DNA of 64,000 nt, taken from NCBI RefSeq assembly GCF_900102895.1, contig NZ_FNGD01000004.1:62001-126000 (forward strand), given 5' to 3'. This document shows, in pieces, positions 53,368 to 61,184 of the stretch. Both the position numbers and the translations under genes were made by a program. Below the pieces are notes generated by a model. The model ran no database searches, was not told the origin of the DNA, and saw only the letters and a program-made list of their open reading frames with translations. Origin of the DNA: Arthrobacter sp. ov407. Lineage in GTDB: Bacteria; Actinomycetota; Actinomycetes; Actinomycetales; Micrococcaceae. Numbering within the stretch: the stretch's first letter is position 1; each line of letters starts with the position of its first letter.

Positions 53368-54495
53368 ATGACCAGCGTTGATCTCATCCGCCACGTAAAG
53401 CTGTCCACGGCGAGGCTTCCGCTCGCCGTTCCGATCAGCGACGCGAAAGTGTTCACCGGACGCCAGAAGCCCATGACCGAGGTCGTGTTCCTATTCGCCG
53501 AAATCACCACTGAACAGGGACACAGCGGAATCGGCTTCAGCTACTCCAAGCGCGCAGGCGGCCCGGCCCAGTACGCGCACGCCAAGGAAGTCGCCGAAGG
53601 CATCATCGGTGAAGACCCCAACGACATCGGCAAGCTCTACACCAAGCTGCTGTGGGCCGGGGCCTCCGTCGGCCGCTCCGGCGTGGCCACCCAGGCGTTG
53701 GCCGCAATCGACATCGCGCTTTACGATCTCAAGGCCAAGCGCGCCGGCCTGCCGCTGGCCAAGTTCCTGGGCTCCTACCGGGACTCAGTCCAGACCTACA
53801 ACACCTCGGGCGGCTTCCTGAACGCCACCCTGGACGAGGTCAAGGCCCGCGCCACCGTCCTCCTGGACGAAGGCATCGGCGGCATCAAGATCAAGGTCGG
53901 CCTGCCGGACACCGCCGAGGACCTGCGCCGCGTCGCCGGCATCCGCGAGCACATCGGCTGGGACGTTCCCCTTATGGTCGACGCCAACCAGCAGTGGGAC
54001 CGCGCAACCGCCCTGCGGATGGGCCGCCGGCTGGAGGAATTCAACCTCGTCTGGATCGAGGAACCGCTCGACGCCTACGACTTCGAAGGCCACGCGGACC
54101 TCGCCCGCGCCCTGGACACCCCTATCGCCACGGGCGAAATGCTGGCCTCGGTCGCGGAGCACAAGGGACTGATCAACGCCAACGGCTGCGACATCATCCA
54201 GCCCGATGCGCCGCGCGTCGGAGGCATCACCCAGTTCCTGCGCCTCGCCGCCCTGGCCGACGAGCGCGGGCTCGGCCTCGCCCCGCACTTCGCCATGGAA
54301 ATCCACCTCCACCTCGCCGCCGCCTACCCGCGCGAACCGTGGGTAGAGCACTTCGACTGGCTCGATCCGCTCTTCAACGAGCGCCTCGAAACCAAGAACG
54401 GCCGCATGCTGGTCCCGGACCGCCCCGGGCTCGGCATCTCCCTCAGCGAGCAGGCCCGCGCCTGGACCACAGAGTCAGTGGAATTCGGCAAGTAA
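53368..54495 (+). CDS. L-talarate/galactarate dehydratase-like enolase-superfamily enzyme
   Basis: The 375-residue product has a mandelate-racemase-type active site: GGIKIKVGLPDTAED (KxK), PLMVDANQQWDRATA and VWIEEPLDAYDFEG (metal ligands), TPIATGEMLAS, and LAPHFAMEIHLHLAA (His). The resemblance is to the talarate/galactarate dehydratase group, which yields 5-dehydro-4-deoxyglucarate or its enantiomer. It would broaden the locus to galactarate. Other acid-sugar dehydratases remain possible. It has its own promoter. Confidence 0.85.
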   Translation: MTSVDLIRHVKLSTARLPLAVPISDAKVFTGRQKPMTEVVFLFAEITTEQGHSGIGFSYSKRAGGPAQYAHAKEVAEGIIGEDPNDIGKLYTKLLWAGASVGRSGVATQALAAIDIALYDLKAKRAGLPLAKFLGSYRDSVQTYNTSGGFLNATLDEVKARATVLLDEGIGGIKIKVGLPDTAEDLRRVAGIREHIGWDVPLMVDANQQWDRATALRMGRRLEEFNLVWIEEPLDAYDFEGHADLARALDTPIATGEMLASVAEHKGLINANGCDIIQPDAPRVGGITQFLRLAALADERGLGLAPHFAMEIHLHLAAAYPREPWVEHFDWLDPLFNERLETKNGRMLVPDRPGLGISLSEQARAWTTESVEFGK

Positions 54496-54505
54496 CCTTG
54501 AAGCC

Positions 54506-55210
54506 ATGACCCGAAACCTGACCGCGGACCTCGCAAGCGATCTTCGCCGCCGCATCGTCGACGGCGATATTCAGCCGGGCGCGAAGCTGCCCAGCGAAAA
54601 CACCCTGATCAGCGAATTCGGCGTCAGCCGGACCGTCGTCCGCTCTGCCCTGACCCGGCTGCAGGCTGAGGGACTAGTGGAAACCGAACGAGGGCGGGGC
54701 AGCTTCGCGCTGACCCCGCCACCGGACGGACAGCAGCAATCCGCCGGGAGCCGCCCCGTGGCCAGCCTGGAAGACCGCCTGTGGCAGATAGAGTTCCGCA
54801 TCGCAGTGGAGTCCGAGGCCGCCGCCCTCGCCGCCCGAAACCACACAGACCGGCAGTTGAAGGCTGTGCAGAAGGCCTTTGCCGAGTTCACGGACAGCGC
54901 CGCGCACCCCGCACACGCCATGAAAGCTGACTACGAGTTCCACCGGGCCATTGCCGCAGCCTCAGGAAATCCCTTCTACTCCGACTGCCTCGCATCCCTG
55001 GGGCAGACCATGATCGCGATGCCCCGCGCCCGCCTAGTGGGCGGGGGCGAGCACGATGCGCGCGAGCACTTCGATCAGGTGGTGCAGGAGCACCAATCAA
55101 TCGTCGCCGCCATCGCGGAGGGCGACGGCCCGTCGTCGTCGGCGGCAATGCGCAGCCATTTGGCAAACTCCCGACGCCGGCTGCGTGCAGCCGCTCCCGG
55201 CAGCGGCTGA
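54506..55210 (+). CDS. FadR-family (GntR, FCD) transcriptional regulator
   Basis: The 234-residue product has the N-terminal winged helix (ADLASDLRRRIVDGDIQPGA, KLPSENTLISEFGVSRTVVR) and an FCD effector domain. The FCD metal-ligand helix reads KADYEFHRAIAAASGNPFYS. It lies 10 bp after the talarate-type dehydratase gene and probably represses that promoter through the palindrome at 53291-53305. Confidence 0.9.
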   Translation: MTRNLTADLASDLRRRIVDGDIQPGAKLPSENTLISEFGVSRTVVRSALTRLQAEGLVETERGRGSFALTPPPDGQQQSAGSRPVASLEDRLWQIEFRIAVESEAAALAARNHTDRQLKAVQKAFAEFTDSAAHPAHAMKADYEFHRAIAAASGNPFYSDCLASLGQTMIAMPRARLVGGGEHDAREHFDQVVQEHQSIVAAIAEGDGPSSSAAMRSHLANSRRRLRAAAPGSG

Positions 55211-55245
55211 CCCTGGCCTCTGGCCCCAGCGGAGACATCCAGTCC

Positions 55246-55291
55246 CTCAAGGTATCCAGCGATGCAAATTATGTGTTGGACGGGCATTACC
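55246..55291 (+). promoter_or_regulatory. Aldarate-locus operator, site 2 (upstream of the MFS gene)
   Basis: CTCAAGGTATC, CAGCGATGCAAATTA, TGTGTTGGAC and GGGCATTACC occur in the same order as at site 1. The first 11 bases are identical to site 1. The MFS start is about 90 nt downstream. The site lies just after the GntR gene. Confidence 0.6.
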
Positions 55292-55382
55292 GCCGCCGAA
55301 TAAGGTGAAGAATCGCTGTGGTGAGGGCCACATCAACTGCCCGCCCCGGCCGACCAGCTTCGCCAATTCAAAGGAAATCTCC

Positions 55383-56735
55383 ATGCAGTCTGTAGACAAC
55401 GCTGTCACGGACGTGGTCTTTGCCACGAAAAAGTTCTTCAAGCGGGTGCTGCCCATCATGCTCGTCATGTTGGTCTGCAACCAGCTCAACCGGTCCAACA
55501 TCGGCTACGCCCAGGAGCACCTGCAGGCCGACGTCGGCATCGGCGCTGCCGCCTACGGTTTCGGGGCCGGGCTGTTCTTCATCGCGTACGCAATCTTCGA
55601 ACTGCCCAGCAATGTGATGATGGAGAAGTACGGTGCCAAGGTCTGGCTGGCCCGGATCATGGTCAGCTGGGGCATCGTCTCCTTCCTGATGGTATTTGTG
55701 CAGAACGAGACCATGTTCTACGCCTTGCGGTTCCTGCTGGGCGCCGCGGAAGCCGGGTTCTTCCCCGCCGTCATCTTCTACTTCGCCCGCTGGGTGCCCG
55801 CCGGGCAGCGGGGCAAGGCAACGGCGATCTTCATCGCCGGCTCCTCGGTTGCCGCCGCGCTCTCCGGCCCGATCGCCGGAATGCTGCTCAGCCTCCACGA
55901 CGTCCTGGGGCTCCGCGGCTGGCAGTGGCTCTTCGGCTTCGAAGGATTGATGTCCGTGGTTGTCGGCATCGCCGTGTTCTTCGTCCTTGACGCCAAAATC
56001 GAGGACGCCAAATGGCTGACGGCGGGCGAAAAGTTTGCTCTCACCGCGGCCATTTCGGAGGAGGACGCCCAGCACGCCACCGCCACGACCGGGAATATCA
56101 ACCGCTGGAAGATGCTCTTGAACCCGCAGATTCTCCTTCTCTGCGGCATCTACTTCGCCGTGCAGCTCTCCATCTACGCCAACACGTTCTGGCTGCCCAG
56201 CATCGTCAAGCAGATCCCCGGGACCACGGACCTGAGCGTTGGATTCCTCTCCGCCATCCCCTGGGTCTGCGCCGTGATCGCCATGTATTTCGCCGCCAAG
56301 TGGCAGGACAAAGCCAAATCCAAGCGGCCCCTGCTCGTGGCTGCGCTCCTGGTCGCCGCCGTCGGCACCCTCGCGGCCGCCGTCGCCACCCCCGTACTGG
56401 CTCTGGTGTTCCTGGCCATCGCTGCCATGGGATTCAAGAGCGCGTCACCGCTGTTCTGGACCATCCCCCAGTCAGGCCTGCACCCCGTCATCCTGGCGCC
56501 GGCCATCGCCATCATCAACTCCCTGGGCAACCTCGGCGGCTTCGTGGCCCCGTTCGGATTCGGCATCATCAAGGAACAGACCGGCAGCGTCATCCCGGGG
56601 CTCTTCGCCCTCGCCGCGGCATCAACAATCGCCGCCGCGCTGGTCTACTTCCTCAAGGAGCGCAAGACCGAAACCGCAGCGGCGCCCGTGGCTGCGCCTG
56701 AGGAGGCGTCGCCGTACGTCGTGACCGCCAAATAG
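55383..56735 (+). CDS. MFS permease, anion:cation symporter (ACS) type
   Basis: From ATG 55383, with AAAGGA upstream, the product has 450 residues and about 12 TM helices. LVCNQLNRSNIGYAQEHLQA and YAIFELPSNVMMEKYGAKVW match the ACS family, which includes D-glucarate, D-galactonate and tartrate permeases. FLLGAAEAGFFPAVIFYFAR is the second signature. It probably imports an aldarate by proton symport. The long upstream open frame is not part of it. Confidence 0.9.
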   Translation: MQSVDNAVTDVVFATKKFFKRVLPIMLVMLVCNQLNRSNIGYAQEHLQADVGIGAAAYGFGAGLFFIAYAIFELPSNVMMEKYGAKVWLARIMVSWGIVSFLMVFVQNETMFYALRFLLGAAEAGFFPAVIFYFARWVPAGQRGKATAIFIAGSSVAAALSGPIAGMLLSLHDVLGLRGWQWLFGFEGLMSVVVGIAVFFVLDAKIEDAKWLTAGEKFALTAAISEEDAQHATATTGNINRWKMLLNPQILLLCGIYFAVQLSIYANTFWLPSIVKQIPGTTDLSVGFLSAIPWVCAVIAMYFAAKWQDKAKSKRPLLVAALLVAAVGTLAAAVATPVLALVFLAIAAMGFKSASPLFWTIPQSGLHPVILAPAIAIINSLGNLGGFVAPFGFGIIKEQTGSVIPGLFALAAASTIAAALVYFLKERKTETAAAPVAAPEEASPYVVTAK

Positions 56736-56753
56736 TTCCGGACGCTAAAAAGC

Positions 56754-56785
56754 AAGGCAGGCACCCTAAGGGGCGCCTGCCTTTC
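56754..56785. terminator. Bidirectional terminator
   Basis: AAGGCAGGC and GCCTGCCTT pair around a 12-nt loop that can itself pair (ACCC/GGGG). TTT follows on the plus strand. It separates the MFS gene from the convergent small gene at 56804. Confidence 0.75.
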
Positions 56786-56803
56786 CGTCGCCCCATCCCG
56801 CCC

Positions 56804-56992
56804 TCAGTCTCTCTTGCGTGCTTCCTGCAGGTGCCGGTCGAGCTTTTCTTCCGCTTCGCGGCGGCGCTGACCGACAATGCGAAGCTGCTGAGTGATCGGA
56901 TTTCCGTAGCCATCAACGTCGCGGTGGTGCGTGCCCTTCACACGCTCGGGGCCGGAGGGCAAGGTCACCCGCGATTCAGTATTTTCGCCCAT
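56804..56992 (-). CDS. Small charged hypothetical protein
   Basis: From ATG 56992 the frame encodes 62 residues, with GTHHRDVDGYGNPITQQLRI and a helical, charged end (RREAEEKLDRHLQEARKRD). It reads like a real short soluble protein, and a terminator follows its stop. The ribosome-binding site is weak. No family is recognised. Confidence 0.5.
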   Translation of the reverse strand: MGENTESRVTLPSGPERVKGTHHRDVDGYGNPITQQLRIVGQRRREAEEKLDRHLQEARKRD

Positions 56993-57137
56993 ACCGGGAT
57001 GATCCCACAGTGCCCGCCGGCTGAAAAGGACTGGGGTTCCCCCGAGAAATATTCCGTGCAGACGACTTCGGAAACTGACACAGAAGGGAGTGTTCCCGTG
57101 CGCTGCAATCGGGCAGACAATACCCATAGGAGGAAGA

Positions 57138-57521
57138 ATGCCAGGCAATATCGGAGACGACCAACGGGCCGCGGACCTCGTCATTGTCCCCGACGTTGTG
57201 GGGGCACCCTTCCTCCACGCGCGGGAAATAGCGCAAGCCGCCGGCTTGACTCTGGCGAATCCTGACCCGGATGGGCCACCCATCGGCGCGATCGCATGGC
57301 CCAAGAACCCAACCGTTCAGAGACAGTCTCCCCCGCCAGGTAGCGTCTTGTACCAGTTCGACTCCCTCCGAATATGGCTGCGCTCGGATCTCGAGCCGGA
57401 CATGGCTCGGAAACTCGAGAATCCGCCACCTTCGATTGACTGGGATCACGCCACCCCGGAACGCCCGGCCCAATCCGTCGAGCTCAGCAGCGACAGCCCG
57501 CCGGAAGAAACGTCCCCTTGA
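57138..57521 (+). CDS. Single-PASTA-domain protein without membrane anchor
   Basis: ATG 57138 has a strong AGGAGGAAG ribosome-binding site and gives 127 residues. Residues about 15-75 form one PASTA unit: VIVPDVVGAPFLHAREIAQA, then AGLTLANPDPDG and VQRQSPPPGSVL. An acidic Pro/Ser tail follows. PASTA domains usually sit outside the cell on kinases or penicillin-binding proteins and bind peptidoglycan. Here no signal peptide, TM or kinase domain is present, so it appears cytoplasmic or uses another export route. Confidence 0.7.
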   Translation: MPGNIGDDQRAADLVIVPDVVGAPFLHAREIAQAAGLTLANPDPDGPPIGAIAWPKNPTVQRQSPPPGSVLYQFDSLRIWLRSDLEPDMARKLENPPPSIDWDHATPERPAQSVELSSDSPPEETSP

Positions 57522-57565
57522 AAGTTGGCGCTCAACTCACAGCCCGGTCAGTCTCCGTGTGGCCT

Positions 57566-58036
57566 TTACTCCAGGGTCGTGTCCCGATGAACGTCCGCGT
57601 CGAGAGCGTGGGCGCGGGCCAACGTGGCCAGCAGGCTCCCCAACTGCGCAGCCTGTTCACCGGTGAGCGGGGCCAGGAGCTCGGCTTCATGCCGTTCGGC
57701 TATCCCACGCAGTTGTCCCAGCACCTTCATGCCCTCGGCCGTCAGCCGAAGCTCGTAGTTCCGCCGGTCGGTAAGGCTGCGCACGCGAGCGACCAGGCCG
57801 CGCGCTTCCAGCGAGTCGATGAGTGGAACAACCCGGCTCGGCACCGCGCCCAGGCGGTCGGCCAGGGACCGCTGGCTCAGCCCGGGGGTGCGGCCCAGCA
57901 GGCGGAGGACGCCCGCATCGCTCGGTGTCAGCCCGAGCTCGCGGGTGCGCTCGGCGAAGCGTGCCGATGCCAGCGCTCCGAGCTGGGAGAGCAGGAAAGC
58001 TGTTCGCTTAGACCGCGACGGATCCGGTGAGTCCAT
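57566..58036 (-). CDS. MarR-family transcriptional regulator
   Basis: The 156-residue product has the MarR winged helix: ELGLTPSDAGVLRLLGRTPG, LSQRSLADRLGAVPSRVVPL and the wing segment LVARVRSLTDRRNYELRLTA. It is divergent from the membrane protein gene at 58118. A palindrome between the two starts is the likely operator. Confidence 0.9.
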   Translation of the reverse strand: MDSPDPSRSKRTAFLLSQLGALASARFAERTRELGLTPSDAGVLRLLGRTPGLSQRSLADRLGAVPSRVVPLIDSLEARGLVARVRSLTDRRNYELRLTAEGMKVLGQLRGIAERHEAELLAPLTGEQAAQLGSLLATLARAHALDADVHRDTTLE

Positions 58037-58053
58037 GCCCCAATATTACGCTA

Positions 58054-58082
58054 TTGACAGAATCATTCAATGCGTGAATCAT
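58054..58082 (+). promoter_or_regulatory. Promoter with MarR-type palindrome in the spacer
   Basis: A consensus TTGACA -35 (58054-58059) is followed 17 bp later by a weak AATCAT -10 (58077-58082). The inverted repeat ATTCA-ATGCG-TGAAT (58065-58079) lies in the spacer, where a bound MarR dimer would block RNA polymerase. Confidence 0.5.
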
Positions 58083-58117
58083 TTTAGTTGTGACGTAATT
58101 ATCGGAAAGAAGCGATC

Positions 58118-58828
58118 ATGACTGACCTATCCCCCCACCACACCTTTCCAACGACACGTTCCGGCGGCCCCAACCCGGGCATCCTGGCGGCCGTGAGCCT
58201 GGGACTCACGGTCGGCGGCCTGCTCAGCAGCGCTGTCCTCACCGGCGGCCAGACCTTCGTCTCGCCGTTTGCTCCTGCCGGCCAGGTCGCCGCCTATTTC
58301 CACGGAAACCCCGATGCCGTCCGGCTCGCCAGCTTGTTCCAATTCGCTTCAGCGGTCCCGCTGGGCATCTTCGCGGCCACGGTTTACGCCCGGCAGCTCC
58401 GACTCGGCGTGCGCGTCCCCGGGCCCGCCATCGGTTTCTTTGGCGGCATCACCGCCTCGGTGGTCCTCATGCTCTCGGCCTCCGTAGGGTGGGTCCTGAG
58501 CCGCCCGGAAATCACCACCGACGTGACGCTGACCCACGCGCTGTCGTTTCTCGCGTTCATCACCGGCGGCGTCGCCTACGTGGTCGGCCTGGGGCTCCTC
58601 GTAGCCGGAATCGCCGTCCCGGCCCTCATCCTGCGCTTCGTGCCGCGCTGGCTGGCGTGGGCCGGCCTCGTCATCGCTGCCTTGGCCGAGCTGAGCTTCT
58701 TCTCCATGGTGATCGAACCGCTCCAGTTCCTGCTGCCCATCGGGCGGTTCGGCGGACTCCTCTGGCTTGTCGCGGTCGGATTCCTGTTGCCGCGCAGCCG
58801 TGCCGCAGCGAATCGACAGGAACCCTGA
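58118..58828 (+). CDS. Multi-pass membrane protein of unknown function
   Basis: The 236-residue product has about six hydrophobic helices (ILAAVSLGLTVGGLLSSAVL, LASLFQFASAVPLGIFAATV, GLGLLVAGIAVPALILRFVP). It begins with a hydrophilic tail of about 22 residues. No transport signature is visible. GAAAGAAG precedes the ATG. The adjacent divergent MarR gene suggests induction by small molecules. Confidence 0.75.
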   Translation: MTDLSPHHTFPTTRSGGPNPGILAAVSLGLTVGGLLSSAVLTGGQTFVSPFAPAGQVAAYFHGNPDAVRLASLFQFASAVPLGIFAATVYARQLRLGVRVPGPAIGFFGGITASVVLMLSASVGWVLSRPEITTDVTLTHALSFLAFITGGVAYVVGLGLLVAGIAVPALILRFVPRWLAWAGLVIAALAELSFFSMVIEPLQFLLPIGRFGGLLWLVAVGFLLPRSRAAANRQEP

Positions 58829-58843
58829 GCGTCCGCCTGATCC

Positions 58844-59611
58844 TCAGAAAAGCTTTATGCCCGTAAGTTCGGCGAGTTTCTCGGTGAGCCTGTCCTGAAA
58901 GTTCGTATCGGTGACCTCCGGTGCCGGCGTCCGCATCCTTCGGTGGTACCAGTAGTTGCCGGAGACCAGGGCGGTTGGATTATTGCTGACGGCGAGCCAG
59001 CTCTGGGTGTCATGGCCCATGGCCAGGTCGTCAGGGGCCCCGGCGCCGCCCATCTTGGTGGGTACCCATCCGGGATCAACGGCGTTGCTGAGCACGTGTG
59101 GCCAGTGACGGGCGATGGAGGCGGAGAGCGCGGTCACGTGGAGCTTGCTCTCGGAGTAGGCCTCGCTGGCATTCCAGCGCCGTTCGGTCCAATCGATGTC
59201 CTGGAGGTTGCCGCTGGCCCCGCGGTGCATGCCGCTGCTGACGTAGATCAGGCGGCCGGGCCGTTCGATCAGCGAGGTGAGCAGGTAGGGTGCGAGAACA
59301 TTGACGGCCAGGGTGCGGGAGTGCCCCTCCGGAGTCGCGACGCGCCCCGGAGCGAGGTAGACGCCGGCGTTATGGATGATGGCGTCCATCCGCCCGTGCG
59401 CGTTGACCTGTTCGGCGAGGTCCCGGGTCTCGGAAGCGCTGCTGAGGTCACCAACGACGACGCCGGCCGCTTGCGGAGCGAAGTCATCCAGGGCCGCCGC
59501 GCGTGCCCTGGTGCGGGCGTGCAGCAGAACCTCGTGGCCCTCGTTCAACAGCGTCCGGGCGGTGGCCAGGCCAAGTCCGTCGGTCGAGCCAGTGATGAAA
59601 ATGCGGGCCAT
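58844..59611 (-). CDS. Short-chain dehydrogenase/reductase
   Basis: The 255-residue product has the SDR cofactor motif FITGSTDGLGLATARTL, VVGDLSSASE, AIIHNAGVYLAPG (NAG) and the active-site YSESKLHV (YxxxK) preceded by VSSGMH. It should be an NAD(P)-dependent oxidoreductase in the cytoplasm. The substrate is unknown. It is convergent with the membrane protein gene, 15 bp apart. Confidence 0.92.
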   Translation of the reverse strand: MARIFITGSTDGLGLATARTLLNEGHEVLLHARTRARAAALDDFAPQAAGVVVGDLSSASETRDLAEQVNAHGRMDAIIHNAGVYLAPGRVATPEGHSRTLAVNVLAPYLLTSLIERPGRLIYVSSGMHRGASGNLQDIDWTERRWNASEAYSESKLHVTALSASIARHWPHVLSNAVDPGWVPTKMGGAGAPDDLAMGHDTQSWLAVSNNPTALVSGNYWYHRRMRTPAPEVTDTNFQDRLTEKLAELTGIKLF

Positions 59612-59699
59612 GGTGATGGTCCCCTTCGTGGTTTTGGGCGCCTCCCGGCTACCTCACACCACGTGCCCAAATCGACACGCGGATTCCTGAAAGGTTTCG

Positions 59700-60167
59700 C
59701 TAATTTCCCTCCCCGGCGATGCCGCCGGGCCGTGCCTGATCCGCGCGGCCATAGTGCACTCTCTCAGTGGGGCGATGATGCAGGAGGGGTTGGCGGGCAC
59801 CTGGGCGGCCCGCGGGAGCGCGCCCAGCACCTGGCTTCGAAGGCTGCGTGGGCGCTTCGACTCCCGCCGCTTCCTCTTGGACGAGTATCAGATCGGGTCG
59901 GCGGCCCCGGGCAGCTTCCTCCCGGAGAGCGATCAGGAGTTCCGCCAGCGCAACTTCCGGCCGGCCCGGGTTGGCCTGCAGCAAGCGACACAGCCGATCC
60001 CGGGCGCCGGCCTGTCCCGGCGAAGAATCGGACATTACGGCGGCGATGATCTCGGCGGCCTGCAGGCGTATCCCCCGTACCTTGCTGTCCTCCGGCGTGC
60101 CTCCGCACGGGTCCGCGGGCGGATCCTCCTGTGAGTGTTTCAGACGGGACGACAACTCAATAAACAT
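59700..60167 (-). CDS. Hypothetical protein, paralogue of 24337-24657
   Basis: The 155-residue product has a central part (about 33-85) with GIRLQAAEIIAAVMSDSSPG and LLQANPGRPEVALAELLIAL that matches the 106-residue protein at 24337. The C-terminal 70 residues are Pro/Gly/Arg-rich and may be disordered. AAAGGAATGGCCA precedes ATG 60167, the same leader as in the paralogue. The function is unknown. Confidence 0.6.
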   Translation of the reverse strand: MFIELSSRLKHSQEDPPADPCGGTPEDSKVRGIRLQAAEIIAAVMSDSSPGQAGARDRLCRLLQANPGRPEVALAELLIALREEAARGRRPDLILVQEEAAGVEAPTQPSKPGAGRAPAGRPGARQPLLHHRPTERVHYGRADQARPGGIAGEGN

Positions 60168-60186
60168 TGGCCATTCCTTTGTTCCC

Positions 60187-60206
60187 GTTCCGGCAGGGCC
60201 CGGAAC
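60187..60206 (-). promoter_or_regulatory. Conserved hairpin in the 5' leader
   Basis: On the minus strand GTTCCGG-GCCCTG-CCGGAAC forms a 7-bp stem with a hexaloop, 19 nt before the ATG at 60167. The same stem, position and following GAACAAAGGAAT occur before the paralogue at 24337, while the loop differs. Confidence 0.6.
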
Positions 60207-60336
60207 CGGCCACGATCCCTAAGCCCTGCATACAAATCCTGGAACAAATGGGGCGAAAGACCGTCCAGCCACTTTACGACGGGCAAGACCGGCCTGTCTC
60301 GGATCGAGCGCGAATCCTTCCCAAATCTTGCCCTTC

Positions 60337-60717
60337 CTAGTCGCGGCTCCTGATGACTTCCTTCAGCCATGTAATTGCGGCGGTCCTGGAGGTAAAGAAC
60401 TCGTGCGGGTATTTGGTCTCCCGGCTCGTGGCGGAAGCAATGACCCTGTCGACCGTGCTGGACCCGAGGACCGCGATGGCCACCACGCCGGCACTTTGTG
60501 CGAACTGGTATCGGGCCGCCGCGCTGAACACGACGTCGGTCATTTCAGATAGCATCGGCATCGGCGACCCGCCGCTGATACGTTCCACAGCAAGCATGGC
60601 GTCCCGGGCGTCGTCGGCGTCCACAAATGAACCGGGCCGCCAGACGCTCTCCAGTATCCCGGCGTTGACGCTGAGAGCGTTCTTCCCGTCAGCGGCGTCG
60701 ATTCGTCCCGGCATCAT
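60337..60717 (-). CDS. STAS/SEC14-like conserved protein
   Basis: From the ATG pair at 60714/60717 the product is about 126 residues. VDADDARDAMLAVERISGG, MPMLSEMTDVVFSAAARYQF, VVAIAVLGSSTVDRVIASAT and HEFFTSRTAAITWLKEV match small actinobacterial proteins with a SpoIIAA/STAS-like alternation of strands and helices. No phosphorylatable Ser can be assigned. TAGGAT lies 7 nt before the start, suggesting a leaderless mRNA. Confidence 0.65.
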   Translation of the reverse strand: MMPGRIDAADGKNALSVNAGILESVWRPGSFVDADDARDAMLAVERISGGSPMPMLSEMTDVVFSAAARYQFAQSAGVVAIAVLGSSTVDRVIASATSRETKYPHEFFTSRTAAITWLKEVIRSRD

Positions 60718-60725
60718 GCCGTTGA

Positions 60726-60731
60726 TCCTAG
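60726..60731 (-). promoter_or_regulatory. -10 box TAGGAT of a probable leaderless transcript
   Basis: TAGGAT on the minus strand is followed by about 8 bases and the first ATG of the STAS-like gene. An AGGA inside the box could also act as a ribosome-binding site. Confidence 0.35.
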
Positions 60732-60881
60732 GCCTGAACTGCGGTGGCGCCCTGCACCGCGCCCACGGCGTGACCCACCAACCCGCGCCGGCGTTCATCC
60801 AGCCCACGGCTGCGGAACAACCGCGGGGTGCTATACGTTGCACTGAGCCTAGTCAACCCTCGAGAAATGAGAACAAGCCAC

Positions 60882-61184
60882 GTGGCAACCGACTACGACG
60901 AAGTCCGTTCCGACGTCAAGGAAACCCAGGACAAATCCCTGGAGGCGCTGCAGTCCGCGAACGCACCGGACGCCCGCAGCGTTGTCCAGGAACTCGACGA
61001 GGCCGACGGGCTGGACGGGGCCGGTGTCCCGGGCGGCGAGTTCATCGCCGAAGAGCTGACCGTTCAGGTCATCCCGCAGGCCGGTGACGAGTTCACCTGC
61101 TTCTCATGCTTCCTGGTCCGGCACCGCTCCCAGATCGCCCGGCAGAGTGGCGGCCATGCCTACTGCACGGACTGCGAAGGCTAA
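60882..61184 (+). CDS. DUF4193 zinc-ribbon-like protein
   Basis: The GTG at 60882 begins the family's typical N-terminus (ATDYDEVRSDVKETQDKSLE). The 100-residue acidic protein ends with a four-cysteine knuckle, FTCFSCFLVRHRSQ and AYCTDCEG. DUF4193 is a conserved actinobacterial family. The Cys pairs suggest zinc binding; the function is unknown. An open extension upstream is not homologous. Confidence 0.88.
   Translation: MATDYDEVRSDVKETQDKSLEALQSANAPDARSVVQELDEADGLDGAGVPGGEFIAEELTVQVIPQAGDEFTCFSCFLVRHRSQIARQSGGHAYCTDCEG

Noticed and set aside
55056..55382. N-terminal extension of the MFS permease into the GntR gene
   Set aside because: It overlaps the GntR gene and the operator site; ATG 55383 has AAAGGA and begins a normal MFS N-terminus.
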